From IMG/VR virus record IMGVR_UViG_3300025419_000117, positions 1 to 33,904 of that record: a DNA stretch of 33,904 nt; one strand, written 5' to 3'. This document shows, in pieces, positions 7,263-14,343 of this stretch. Each line of letters opens with the position of its first letter. Position 1 is the stretch's first letter. The stretch is from a virus. The notes under the pieces were generated by a model that made no database searches, was not told the DNA's origin, and saw only the letters and a list, made by a program, of their open reading frames with translations. A program made the translations under genes and the position numbers.

Positions 7263-8264
7263 TTATGTATTCGAAACTTTAATCGAATACGGCCATAAAC
7301 CGAACGCTGCGTTGAACCGCGCTTCGTTCGAGAATTGATACTCAGCTCGCGTGAATACCGATTCCGATTGCGGATCGTTTAGCATTACGAGGTGCGGTTC
7401 TTTGCGCATCTGCAATACAAACGGTCGGATCCGGTTGCCGACATAATCCAAATACCAATCGTCGGTATCCGTCAAGTAAGAATCTACTTGATAGGGGAAC
7501 GCACCTTTTAAAAGGTTGTCGGTCTGAAGAATTATATTCGCATTATACAACAGCTCGAACACGCCTTCAAGATCCGGTGGAATTGTGCAGAGGACTTGCA
7601 GCTTCCCGGGTGTGCGGATAAATGGCTTGCCTTGATCGGTCAAATATCTGCGAAGCGTTGTGCGCGCAGTCATCAAATCGGCAGTCACTTGAGCTAACGT
7701 ATGTCCGGTCCCGGTGAGGAGATTGCTCTGATTTCCGCTCTTGCCGGTATTATGATTCGTTGCATAGAAATCGTTGCCGTCGTAGCACAGCGTCGATGTT
7801 CCCGCAATGCGTAAATCGGTTATAAGTGTATCCTGCTTATATGTTCCCTCGTCTGCCATCTGGGGAATCAAGATGGCATATTTTCCGAGCCGGTCGTCTT
7901 CAATATCGTTGCGCCGCACGCCGATCGTAACTTCAAAATCTTTGTTCGGCACGCTGAATGTGAAACCGCGAATATCTTTTACAAATTTATCGCCTAACCA
8001 TTCGCGCATCATCGGTGTATCACCGAGCCATTGATAATCCTCGCTCGCACCTTCCGAATTCACCTTCATCGCAAACGCCGGCCACTTCGGCTGCAGCGCC
8101 TCCAATGCCTGATTAAACAGTGCATTGAAATTCTTTTGTAAGGCAACCAGCCCTGCAGCGCTCACGACCGTTCCGAAAACCATCACGCCCATGCGCCCGG
8201 AAGGACTCACCAGGCAGGCTACTAAAGCCAGAGCGATCAACGTCCATTTCATAAATCGTTTCAT
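7263..8264 (-). CDS. Major capsid protein, Mu gpT-like, with hydrophobic N-terminal extension
   Basis: 333 aa. The block from about residue 43 (QKNFNALFNQALE... then YQWLGDTPMMREWLGD... FSVPNKDFEVTIGVRRNDIEDDRLGKY) is the Mu gpT major head subunit pattern, and the C-terminus is full length. The first 42 residues are unusual: MKRFMKWTLIALALVAC gives a basic start, a hydrophobic core and a lipobox-like LVAC (14-17), then a second hydrophobic stretch (26-42). The start at 8264 has a strong AAGGAG site, whereas the internal ATGs (codons 25 and 28) have none, so the extension appears to be translated. The gene follows the decoration gene, as in Mu-like head operons. Confidence 0.85.
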   Translation of the reverse strand: MKRFMKWTLIALALVACLVSPSGRMGVMVFGTVVSAAGLVALQKNFNALFNQALEALQPKWPAFAMKVNSEGASEDYQWLGDTPMMREWLGDKFVKDIRGFTFSVPNKDFEVTIGVRRNDIEDDRLGKYAILIPQMADEGTYKQDTLITDLRIAGTSTLCYDGNDFYATNHNTGKSGNQSNLLTGTGHTLAQVTADLMTARTTLRRYLTDQGKPFIRTPGKLQVLCTIPPDLEGVFELLYNANIILQTDNLLKGAFPYQVDSYLTDTDDWYLDYVGNRIRPFVLQMRKEPHLVMLNDPQSESVFTRAEYQFSNEARFNAAFGLWPYSIKVSNT

Positions 8265-8321
8265 ACTTCTTTCTCCTTATAATTGTTGTTTTGTTTTATT
8301 TATAATCATGATAAAGCCTCT

Positions 8322-8351
8322 CCCTTCCCTCCCCTATAGGGGAGGGAAGGG
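8322..8351. repeat. CTCCCC hairpin repeat, copy 5 (perfect palindrome)
   Basis: Perfect inverted repeat with 15-bp arms (CCCTTCCCTCCCCTA and its complement) and no loop, followed by TGGGGT. It lies in the gap between the decoration and capsid genes. Confidence 0.8.
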
Positions 8352-8367
8352 TGGGGTTAAGATTCTT

Positions 8368-9309
8368 TTATACATCCGTTGTAATTAAAATCGTAACCGT
8401 ACAGCCGGTTACTGCATCTTGCGAGTTAGCCGTTACCCCAAAGTTTATATCGCTTCCAACTGCAACGGTATTCGCGCCTGTAGGTGTGAGCGCGAATATT
8501 GTTCCTGCAGCAGACCCGGCAAACGTTAACGTAAACGCTCCTGTCGTGATTGCGACCGTTGCAATCTTACCGGTGAGAGTTGGGCTGCCGGTTGTCAATG
8601 CAGCTTTCAGACACGCTTGCAATTTCGTGATATGCCCTGCCACAGGAGATGCGATGTGATACACTGCCGATCCATTGAGCAATGCAACATCGAGAGTCAA
8701 CGCGACAAGGTTTGCACCGAGATTACTGCGTGCCGTGAGAGCCGTTACATCGCTCAGATTATTTGCCGCAACGACATCACCATCGGATGAATGCGTGTTT
8801 TTGAATTCTACCCAGACACCGTTCCCATCGAGGTCGCGGACGTATCCGGCAATCGGACGCGTAGCGCCGCCGCCGCCCGTGGCTGTCTTTGCTACCGTAT
8901 GATCGTCATACACATAACATGTATCGCCGATTTCTGCAACCGTCACAAGATCAGATGCCCAATTGTCAAGATAGGCCATGCCTTCTTTTACACGAATTTT
9001 TTTAACGCCCTGGGCGATGCCGGTCGAATCGGATTGCTCATCGGCAATACCAGCGCCGATCAAAGTGCTCAATGCCGATCCTTCCACAGCGTAACCCGCT
9101 ACATTCAGACAGACGATCGCTCCCTTGTAAATTATATGATTAGCTTCCTGACCGTAAACGAAGGTATTTCCTTCACGCCGATCGGTAAGCCGGTCAGAAT
9201 TAAGGACCGTCATCGCAAACGGAAACACCGTTCCGCCGGTCACTTTCTTAATCAGCAATGCCCCGCCGAAGAGCACCAGCATCCCAAGTAAAACTGTTAA
9301 TTGTCCCAT
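8368..9309 (-). CDS. Putative head decoration protein with N-terminal membrane-like segment
   Basis: 313 aa from the ATG at 9309, chosen because AAAGGAG lies just upstream; a longer reading to 9345 lacks a site. Residues about 3-20 (LTVLLGMLVLFGGALLI) form a membrane-type helix followed by KK. Residues 45-150 (GQEANHIIYKGAIVCLNVAGYAVEGS... IGAGIADEQSDSTG... WVEFKNTH) follow the small beta-fold of capsid cement proteins (DUF2190-like). The C-terminal 150 residues are a second beta-rich domain (LTLDVALLNGSAVYHIASPVAGHITKL...). It sits between protease and major capsid, the usual decoration-protein position. The hydrophobic start is odd for a head protein. Confidence 0.55.
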   Translation of the reverse strand: MGQLTVLLGMLVLFGGALLIKKVTGGTVFPFAMTVLNSDRLTDRREGNTFVYGQEANHIIYKGAIVCLNVAGYAVEGSALSTLIGAGIADEQSDSTGIAQGVKKIRVKEGMAYLDNWASDLVTVAEIGDTCYVYDDHTVAKTATGGGGATRPIAGYVRDLDGNGVWVEFKNTHSSDGDVVAANNLSDVTALTARSNLGANLVALTLDVALLNGSAVYHIASPVAGHITKLQACLKAALTTGSPTLTGKIATVAITTGAFTLTFAGSAAGTIFALTPTGANTVAVGSDINFGVTANSQDAVTGCTVTILITTDV

Positions 9310-9377
9310 ACTAAACTCCTTTCGCCAAAGGCGTGCCTTCGGCATAAAATGTGATTGAAGATTGTTTATTTTCTCTT

Positions 9378-9405
9378 GTAAGGGTTCAAAATTTTGAACC
9401 CTTAC
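9378..9405. repeat. 28-nt perfect palindrome
   Basis: GTAAGGGTTCAAAA and its exact complement, abutting a second palindrome at 9413. It lies between the protease/scaffold stop and the decoration start. On the minus strand it could form a 14-bp hairpin in the mRNA. Confidence 0.7.
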
Positions 9406-9412
9406 TCCTTAC

Positions 9413-9431
9413 GGGCAAGGTCACCTCGCCC
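9413..9431. repeat. Palindromic GGGGC-type repeat, imperfect
   Basis: GGGCAAGGT-C-ACCTCGCCC, nearly identical to the copy at 1387-1405 with one mismatch in the arms. It lies directly after the protease/scaffold gene. Confidence 0.65.
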
Positions 9432-10031
9432 CTATTCTACTTTATTATACTTCACCAATTGATCTTCCGTCACGCCCAATTTCTTGCCTATAGCTCTATC
9501 TTCCACGGTGATATTTTTCGCTGCAATTGTGTCTCCGCCTTCAGGCAGTCTGCCGATCGGCAACACAACCGGAGCGGATGCGAGGTATGTTTCGAACGCT
9601 TTAATATCCTTTGCGGCAAAGGCATGCATGGAATCTCTTGTAGCAGGAGTGATCTTGCCGTCGGCAACACCTTTTGCAATAATTGTATCCACCTGCGTAT
9701 TGATTTCTTTGTTCTTCAGCGCATCGATCTCAGCGTGAAGCGTCTGCACGGTTGCAGCATTTTCTTTCGCCGCAAGATAAATCGCGGACGCTTCCTCGAC
9801 CGTGGCGCCGTCTTTTGCGCAGATCACTTTTACGAGACCTGCTTTGGCGGCGATCTCGGTTTTGGCGCCGGCAATATACTCCAGCACATCCTTTGCTGCG
9901 ATCTCAGTCGTAGCAGCCAGTGCTGTCTTCACATTCGTTGCGAACTCTGCAAACTTCGCCGCAACCGTTTGCTCGTCTGCGCTCTCGGCGATTCCGAGAA
10001 ACGCACACAGTTTTTTAATGACTCCGTCCAT
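9432..10031 (-). CDS. Nested scaffold protein, Mu gpZ-like
   Basis: In-frame internal ATG at 10031 (Met182 of the protease) preceded by GGAAAGGAC, a good ribosome site. The product is 199 aa, beginning MDGVIKKLCAFLGI, then coiled alanine-rich helices (EIAAKDVLEYIAGAKTEIAA, ENAATVQTLHAEIDAL). In Mu, the scaffold gpZ is produced from an internal start in gene I in the same way. Expression here is inferred from the ribosome site and family precedent. Confidence 0.55.
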   Translation of the reverse strand: MDGVIKKLCAFLGIAESADEQTVAAKFAEFATNVKTALAATTEIAAKDVLEYIAGAKTEIAAKAGLVKVICAKDGATVEEASAIYLAAKENAATVQTLHAEIDALKNKEINTQVDTIIAKGVADGKITPATRDSMHAFAAKDIKAFETYLASAPVVLPIGRLPEGGDTIAAKNITVEDRAIGKKLGVTEDQLVKYNKVE

Positions 10032-10574
10032 AAGGGTGTCCTTTCCAAAAATGGTTTGATAAAGTTGACTTGCTGCAATGGGTTGTAATTCATCGATCAA
10101 AGGTTCGTTCGTGAGCGCGGCGTTAAAGATCATACACGGGTAAACTTCGCCCGTTACCTTGTCGGTCGCATTGAGCGCAAAAACAGGAGATGTATACTTA
10201 TATTCGTGATCCTGTAAATATTTGGTTGCCTTATCGGTCCACTCGCGCATATGCGCGCGCAATACTTTTTTGCCGTCCCGTACTATAGAGGAGAGGTTGT
10301 TAATCCAACCGGCAGCCGGAGCCTCGCCGCCCTTCAGCGTCTGATGCTCATAGTCTACGACGAGATCCCGCATCGGTGCGCGCTGCTTGCGCTGCGCAAA
10401 TTGCTTCACCGCGGAATCGATATGACTTGCGGTAATCGTAAATGGCTGGTTGTTCCCATTGACGTCTTTTGCCTTTGCATACGTCGCGCCTTCAATGAGC
10501 AAATCGTATTCCATCGGCACACCGGCGCCCCCGAGATCTATTTCGCTTCCGAATATTACAATTGCTTTTTTCAT
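9432..10574 (-). CDS. Head maturation protease, Mu gpI-like
   Basis: 380 aa. Residues 1-165 carry the Mu-like I protease signature: MRDLVVDYEHQT (69-79), APAAGWI (85-91), REWTDKATKYL and YKYTSPVF (120s), then NAALTNEPLI. The protein cleaves scaffold and itself during prohead maturation. The C-terminal half (from about 182) is a lysine/alanine-rich helical scaffold that can also be made separately from an internal start (next entry). It is first in the head operon after the lysis genes. Confidence 0.85.
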   Translation of the reverse strand: MKKAIVIFGSEIDLGGAGVPMEYDLLIEGATYAKAKDVNGNNQPFTITASHIDSAVKQFAQRKQRAPMRDLVVDYEHQTLKGGEAPAAGWINNLSSIVRDGKKVLRAHMREWTDKATKYLQDHEYKYTSPVFALNATDKVTGEVYPCMIFNAALTNEPLIDELQPIAASQLYQTIFGKDTLMDGVIKKLCAFLGIAESADEQTVAAKFAEFATNVKTALAATTEIAAKDVLEYIAGAKTEIAAKAGLVKVICAKDGATVEEASAIYLAAKENAATVQTLHAEIDALKNKEINTQVDTIIAKGVADGKITPATRDSMHAFAAKDIKAFETYLASAPVVLPIGRLPEGGDTIAAKNITVEDRAIGKKLGVTEDQLVKYNKVE

Positions 10575-10606
10575 TTTTCCGTCCTGGACTTTCTTTTATT
10601 CTTGAG

Positions 10607-10861
10607 TCATACTCCAAGCTCGCGATTCACTGTTTCCAATTCTTTTTTAGTGTCAGAATAAATCTTTTTCTTCCGCGCCACCATATTGAGGAGTATCTGC
10701 ACAGCCTCCGTATCGAGTTCGTCTACATAGTGCTGGTCCAAATCGTGCAGCGAGAAATGAAGCATAATAGCGTCTGCTGTGGTAGTAATTTCTACCTTGA
10801 GCGCTTTTAAATTCTTCTCAAGTTCTACCTTGCGTCCCAACAAAAAAGTTCTTCGTTCCAT
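10607..10861 (-). CDS. Small helical protein, lysis-cluster copy 2 of the 65-aa family
   Basis: 84 aa, highly helical with no membrane segment. Residues about 17-55 (NLKALKVEITTTADAIMLHF...D..YVDEL) align without gaps to the 65-aa proteins of the rightward cassettes (RIAALRVETD.AVKSLILQFSPID...YLAKL), sharing the L-K/R-V-E, HF/QF, D and Y positions. The leader (CTGAGGACAC before the start) is shared with the 11153-11422 gene, so the two lysis-cluster copies look like a duplication. It lies between holin and protease. Function unknown. Confidence 0.55.
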   Translation of the reverse strand: MERRTFLLGRKVELEKNLKALKVEITTTADAIMLHFSLHDLDQHYVDELDTEAVQILLNMVARKKKIYSDTKKELETVNRELGV

Positions 10862-10883
10862 GGTGTCCTCAGCTCAATTTGTA

Positions 10884-11156
10884 TTATTTTTTACTTTTCC
10901 TTTTCATCGCTTCAAACTTCCAATGCATAATCTTTTGTATATCCTGGTCCTGCAAAACTTTATTCAGCACCGCCTGCACGAGATGCTCGACGATAATGTC
11001 CATCAACCACTTGATTCGAAATGCCACATTGATCGTCAGCGTTATGAGTACCACCGCGCTGATGAGATAAAGCTTCAACAGATCTTCCAGCCAGGGCGTA
11101 AGCGCAATACTGAGCAGCATCGTTGCGTTGGCTATAATATAAGCGGCGCGGCTCAT
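10884..11156 (-). CDS. Putative holin or lysis-associated membrane protein
   Basis: 90 aa with one or two hydrophobic segments (AAYIIANATMLLSIALT, residues 4-20, and LYLISAVVLITLTINVAF, 29-46) and a lysine/arginine-rich tail (KFEAMKRKSKK). Size, topology and position next to an endolysin fit a class II holin. Its start overlaps the stop of the preceding helical-protein gene (ATGA-type coupling), indicating cotranslation. A spanin component is a less likely alternative. Confidence 0.55.
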   Translation of the reverse strand: MSRAAYIIANATMLLSIALTPWLEDLLKLYLISAVVLITLTINVAFRIKWLMDIIVEHLVQAVLNKVLQDQDIQKIMHWKFEAMKRKSKK

Positions 11157-11422
11157 CCACCGTTCTCTCCAAGCTCCTTCTGCAACTCCTCGATCTCGGC
11201 AGATATTCTCTTAAACTCTTTCATCTTCTTTTCAATCGTTGCAACGTTCACCTTCAACCGTTCTGGTATGAGGTTCTTGATATAATCGAGATCCCGATCG
11301 AGCGGTTCGAAGTGAAATAGAATCCCCTTCACAGCGGTATCGATCTCTATTCTGAGGACCTGAAGCCGTTGCCGGTATTCTTCCAAGCGTCCTAACATAT
11401 TTGTTCTGCTGGTTATACCCAT
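11153..11422 (-). CDS. Small helical protein, lysis-cluster copy 1 of the 65-aa family
   Basis: 89 aa. Residues about 16-55 (RLQVLRIEIDTAVKGILFHFEPLDRDLDYIKNLIPERLKV) align over 40 positions without gaps to the 65-aa proteins at 21022, 22771 and 25723, with about 15 identities including E, D, AVK, F, P, D, Y, L and P. The C-terminal 30 residues are coiled-coil-like (EKKMKEFKRISAEIEELQKEL). Translationally coupled to the holin. I know no function for the family; a holin regulator or lysis-timing protein is a possibility from position alone. Confidence 0.6.
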   Translation of the reverse strand: MGITSRTNMLGRLEEYRQRLQVLRIEIDTAVKGILFHFEPLDRDLDYIKNLIPERLKVNVATIEKKMKEFKRISAEIEELQKELGENGG

Positions 11423-11432
11423 TATTGTGTCC

Positions 11433-12095
11433 TCAGTTTAATTTATACTTTCGCATGAGTATAATAAGTTTCAGTGCATAGTCCAGATCGGCGGCGTAAT
11501 GTTTAGCAAGTTCACGTGCGAATTTCTCTGGAGAATTCCCCGGCTTGAAGGCGCTGCGATAAAGAGGCGAACCGGATATATAACGACCGTACATTTCGAA
11601 CGATTCCTCTATATTTTTGAATCTCGCAAACCGGACCATCTCCTGTATCGCAATTCCGTTTTGATACCGTGTGTCCCTCCGAATGACATAAGCAGGATAT
11701 GGCATGTATCTTCTCACCGCTGCCAAAGTTAAGCCTTGGTAATTCTGTGCTCCTAAATGACAAAGTCCCCATTTGCTTTCTAATATCCATTGAGCTATCA
11801 CCACGCCTTTCGGTATTGCATAAACAGTTTCGATGTGAGCCGCGAGAGCATAGACGGTGTCCGGAATCTTCCCCAGCTGAAATATTCCGGATTTGTTTCG
11901 ATCTCCGAAATACGCTGCCAGAACTGAGTCAGGTTCCGGATTCGTCCAACTCGTGATGGCGAAATCCAGAATTTCTTTTGAATCATCTTTGCCAATTTGT
12001 TCAGGCGGATACTTATATAAGAAGAGAAGGACAATGCCGCCGAGCGCAAAGCCAATGATCGTACCGGCTCCAAGCCATTTAAATTTTGATTGCAT
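11433..12095 (-). CDS. Endolysin, glucosaminidase (FlgJ/LytD-type) with N-terminal signal anchor
   Basis: 220 aa. Residues 8-27 (LGAGTIIGFALGGIVLLFLY) form a membrane anchor, so export is probably holin-independent as in SAR-type endolysins. The catalytic domain has AQWILESKWG (101-110) with the likely catalytic Glu106, followed by HLGAQNYQGL, the E-S-x-W-G...L-G-x-x-N-x-x-G pattern of N-acetylglucosaminidases that cut peptidoglycan. The C-terminus (FARELAKHYAADLDYALKLI) is the usual family tail. Its 5' third overlaps the long C-terminal reading of the HNH-AP2 gene. Confidence 0.75.
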   Translation of the reverse strand: MQSKFKWLGAGTIIGFALGGIVLLFLYKYPPEQIGKDDSKEILDFAITSWTNPEPDSVLAAYFGDRNKSGIFQLGKIPDTVYALAAHIETVYAIPKGVVIAQWILESKWGLCHLGAQNYQGLTLAAVRRYMPYPAYVIRRDTRYQNGIAIQEMVRFARFKNIEESFEMYGRYISGSPLYRSAFKPGNSPEKFARELAKHYAADLDYALKLIILMRKYKLN

Positions 12096-12604
12096 GAGAT
12101 CTCCGGTTGGATTAATGGTTCGGGGAAGTTGAGACGGGCGAAGACACCAGCAAACTTTTTCGCTTCTTCATCATATTTATGTGCAGCGAGAATGGCCGTA
12201 GGATAATCTCCTATCCTGCAAAGTTTCCCATTCTTCATAAGAGCCGCTCGATACTTCTTATTAATTTTATTATAACTCACTCCCTTAAACCCAGAAGTAT
12301 TGGTCGACATTATACCTCGATTAAATTGATCTTCAGATGCAGACGCAATTCGCATATTCGATCTTTGACAATTCAATCCATTCCCGTCTACAAAATCCAC
12401 ATGCATGTTCAATGGAGGATTCATTAAAATGATATGCAGATAAATTATTTTTTGTTTCCCATTTTTTCTTTCCCACGTGACTGCATACCATGGTGAGCGG
12501 GGAAAGATTCCCTTGGTGGCGCAAAATTTTCTTTGTGAGAGAGATTCGTAATCTTCATCGTCAACCAGAGCAACCTTTCCCCGCGACAATTCTATCTCTT
12601 TCAA
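11798..12604 (-). CDS. HNH-AP2 homing endonuclease, catalytically degenerate, overlapping endolysin
   Basis: 268 aa, TTG start at 12604 with GGAGG seven bases upstream. Residues 55-90 carry an HNH_3-type fold: H57 in YLHIIL, NPPLNMHVD, then FVDGNGLN...RSNMR. The family has His where this protein has Phe71, and other core positions are altered (Cys79), so cleavage is probably lost. Residues 100-158 form an AP2 DNA-binding domain (NTSGFKGVSYNKINKKYRAAL...IGDYPTAILAAHKYDEEAKKFAG). Family members normally end about here; this reading continues another 100 residues through the endolysin gene in another frame, implying a lost stop or a frameshift. Probably a decaying homing endonuclease. Confidence 0.6.
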   Translation of the reverse strand: MKEIELSRGKVALVDDEDYESLSQRKFCATKGIFPRSPWYAVTWERKNGKQKIIYLHIILMNPPLNMHVDFVDGNGLNCQRSNMRIASASEDQFNRGIMSTNTSGFKGVSYNKINKKYRAALMKNGKLCRIGDYPTAILAAHKYDEEAKKFAGVFARLNFPEPLIQPEISCNQNLNGLEPVRSLALRSAALSFSSYISIRLNKLAKMIQKKFWISPSRVGRIRNLTQFWQRISEIETNPEYFSWGRFRTPSMLSRLTSKLFMQYRKAW

Positions 12605-12619
12605 CTTTTCCTCCAGAAC

Positions 12620-12670
12620 AAAAAAAAATCGCCGAGTCTGCTTTCCTTATTTGGGAAACAAACTCGGCGA
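12620..12670 (-). terminator. Intrinsic terminator directly before the HNH-AP2 ribosome site
   Basis: TCGCCGAGT (12629-12637) pairs with ACTCGGCGA (12662-12670), with an inner TTTCC/GGAAA pair. On the minus strand it is followed by nine U residues (12628-12620) and then GGAGG six bases later. It would end transcripts coming from the repressor side just before the lysis cluster, so lysis and structural genes must start downstream or be antiterminated. Confidence 0.75.
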
Positions 12671-12734
12671 CTTATGATCGTCTGACCGAATATCTAAAGC
12701 TTATTTAAAAACATTTCCTCTTCTTATTTAACTT

Positions 12735-12772
12735 TCTCCCCCTTATTCGCAAGGGGGAGATGAAGAGGGGGT
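12735..12772. repeat. CTCCCC hairpin repeat, copy 6
   Basis: TCTCCCCCTT (12735-12744) pairs with AAGGGGGAGA (12751-12760), followed by GAAGAGGGGGTCGC. The gap 12605-12832 otherwise holds only the terminator and short AT-rich sequence. Confidence 0.75.
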
Positions 12773-12832
12773 CGCTACTAACTGCCTACAACGTACGATT
12801 CCCTATTTTAAAAGTCAAGTGCTATCATTGTT

Positions 12833-13183
12833 CTACCAGCCACTCTTAGATTTGCCTTCAAGTGCCTTATGGGAAGATAGTTTATTAAAAAATTCTGTAA
12901 TCAATTTTTGAGCTCCCCCACTTGTTATCAATCCTTCACCAGCCGTTGCGGTCCCGGATACTATAGTTCCTTCTCCTGATTTTGTAATTTTCAAAATTAT
13001 TTCCCGATTCGCAGGATAACTAAATAACGATGCTCTTGCAGAGATCATGCCAGTCTGAGGTGAGAATTCTTTTAGGGTTAAGCCGGCAATAGTTTGGATT
13101 ATTTCCCTGCAAGCATTCGCAACGACGCTCGCCTGAGAAGAATATTCCGCCGAAAATTCTGCTTTAGAATGACTGATAGCCAT
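12833..13183 (-). CDS. Unknown protein coexpressed with the repressor
   Basis: 116 aa with AGGAGG before the ATG; that site lies inside the last codons of the repressor gene, so the two are coupled. A predicted alpha/beta fold: AEYSSQASVVANACREIIQTIAGLTLKEF, then strands (REIILKITKSGEGTIVSGTATAGEG) and a final helix (GGAQKLITEFFNKLS). No membrane segment or known catalytic motif is visible. As part of the lysogeny operon it may help maintain or protect the prophage, but I do not recognise a family. Confidence 0.5.
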   Translation of the reverse strand: MAISHSKAEFSAEYSSQASVVANACREIIQTIAGLTLKEFSPQTGMISARASLFSYPANREIILKITKSGEGTIVSGTATAGEGLITSGGAQKLITEFFNKLSSHKALEGKSKSGW

Positions 13184-13185
13184 AA

Positions 13186-13608
13186 TTATTTCCTCCTCTT
13201 TTTGGTGATGTTGTATTTTGCTATCGTCTCCGCTACCATCGTAATGGGACGTAGAATAGAATCTAATTTTTCTATAGAATCAATTCCCCTTAATTTCACT
13301 TCGCGTAAGAACTCAAAATCTTCTTTACTCACGACCTTGTCTCCTTGTGCGTTTACAATCGTCCCTAATGCGACATTGAACTGATGATTAATTAATTCTC
13401 GACTCTTTCCGTATTGGAGCCAGATCATATCACATTTCATTCCTCTAAGCTTCTCTTCGAGTTTATTCCCCGGAATTCTTTTACCTGAGAGATAAGCATT
13501 AAGATTTTGAGGCCTGATACCGAGTTCCCTTGCGAAGGCAGCCATTGAGCCACTTCTTCTTTCTCCAAACTCGCGCAAACGTTGCCCTATTTCATGTTTT
13601 ATTGACAT
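13186..13608 (-). CDS. Phage repressor, XRE/CI-type helix-turn-helix
   Basis: 140 aa from the ATG at 13608 (a GTG at 13629 would add seven residues; neither has a clear ribosome site, and a leaderless mRNA starting at the GTG is possible). Residues about 1-60 (EIGQRLREFGERRSGSMAAFARELGIRPQNLNAYLSGKRIPGNKLEEKLRGM) form a Cro/CI-type HTH with a recognition helix near PQNLNAYLSG. The C-terminal part (SKEDFEFLREVKLRGIDSIEKLD...) is helical and may dimerise. It is divergent from the early operon and faces a palindromic operator, so it is the likely lysogeny repressor. Confidence 0.75.
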   Translation of the reverse strand: MSIKHEIGQRLREFGERRSGSMAAFARELGIRPQNLNAYLSGKRIPGNKLEEKLRGMKCDMIWLQYGKSRELINHQFNVALGTIVNAQGDKVVSKEDFEFLREVKLRGIDSIEKLDSILRPITMVAETIAKYNITKKRRK

Positions 13609-13629
13609 AAAACTTTTTGTATTATTCAC

Positions 13630-13658
13630 TTGACAGATAATACTAATTGTATTATCTT
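13630..13658 (+). promoter_or_regulatory. Early rightward promoter
   Basis: TTGACA at 13630-13635, a 17-bp spacer, and TATCTT at 13653-13658, sited 43 bp before the first early gene (ATG at 13701, site AAAGGAAG). The spacer contains the palindromic operator. The -35 is perfect; the -10 is a partial match. Confidence 0.6.
13636..13656. promoter_or_regulatory. Repressor operator: GATAATAC-TAATT-GTATTATC
   Basis: Perfect inverted repeat with 8-bp arms (13636-13643 and 13649-13656) and a 5-bp spacer, between -35 and -10 of the early promoter. A further half-site GTATTATT lies at 13619-13626, exactly 30 bp (about three helical turns) from the second arm, overlapping the repressor start region. 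Binding would block the early promoter and could autoregulate the repressor. Confidence 0.65.
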
Positions 13659-13700
13659 ACTTTTGGTCAAGGTTCACTTGTAAACCATCAAAGGAAGTAT

Positions 13701-13910
13701 ATGAAACATAAACACAAAAAACAACGCCGACTTAATCGTGCGGCGCTCTTTTTGAAAATGCGCGGCAACGGTTGGAAGCAAAAAGAGATTGCCGTCCGAA
13801 TCGGTAAAAGCGCTCGCGGTGTCGGTCGTGCATTTCAAGGCACAATGCCATCGCTCCTTCCGGCTATAAATAAAATCATTAGCAAGCCATTCCAAAGGAA
13901 GGCGGCATGA
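13701..13910 (+). CDS. Small HTH protein, Ner/Cro-like early regulator
   Basis: 69 aa from the ATG at 13701 with AAAGGAAG upstream. A very basic start (MKHKHKKQRRLNR) precedes a helix-turn-helix (FLKMRGNGWKQKEIAVRIGKSARGVGRAFQG). First gene of the rightward operon, the position of Ner in Mu, which turns down early transcription and the repressor. The resemblance is of size, charge and place, not strong sequence identity. Confidence 0.55.
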   Translation: MKHKHKKQRRLNRAALFLKMRGNGWKQKEIAVRIGKSARGVGRAFQGTMPSLLPAINKIISKPFQRKAA

Positions 13911-14320
13911 AAGAGACAAATTTGCAATTCTTCAATCGCACTCACCCGAGCCGCATCTACACAAATAAAACTTTGGAAGGCGAGCGGCAATGCGCCGTCT
14001 GGGTTAATTCTCCGGATGACACAAAAAACATGCATGCCGGGAATCGCCTCTATGAATATTCTACATCCGATGGAAAAAAGATTTGGCTTTGCAAAACCTG
14101 TCTCGAAGATATGGCGAACATCTCGGCATCTACCGAATGGAAAGATCATACCGGAAAGATTATCAAAGGAAGAGAATACGTCGGAAAACAAGAATCGATT
14201 ATCCCGCTCGTCTCCGCCGCATTTGACAACGAGGGCAAATCCAACAACGTAACCCTGACTATAAATCATGGAAAAGACAATGTCGAAACTATCAAATATC
14301 CAGCTTGGCCTGCGCGATAG
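13907..14320 (+). CDS. Unknown early protein
   Basis: 137 aa, start overlapping the preceding stop (ATGA). Polar alpha/beta protein: THPSRIYTNKTLEGERQCAVWVNSPDDTKN, a CKTC pair near residue 63, then AFDNEGKSNNVTLTINHG. No family recognised. Coupled to the Ner-like gene, so expressed immediately after induction. Confidence 0.5.
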   Translation: MKETNLQFFNRTHPSRIYTNKTLEGERQCAVWVNSPDDTKNMHAGNRLYEYSTSDGKKIWLCKTCLEDMANISASTEWKDHTGKIIKGREYVGKQESIIPLVSAAFDNEGKSNNVTLTINHGKDNVETIKYPAWPAR

Positions 14321-14343
14321 GTTAAAAGGGGTTGAACCCTATA

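Noticed and set aside
13835-14269. Minus-strand open frame over the early operon
   Set aside because: It overlaps two coupled plus-strand genes with good ribosome sites and has no support of its own.
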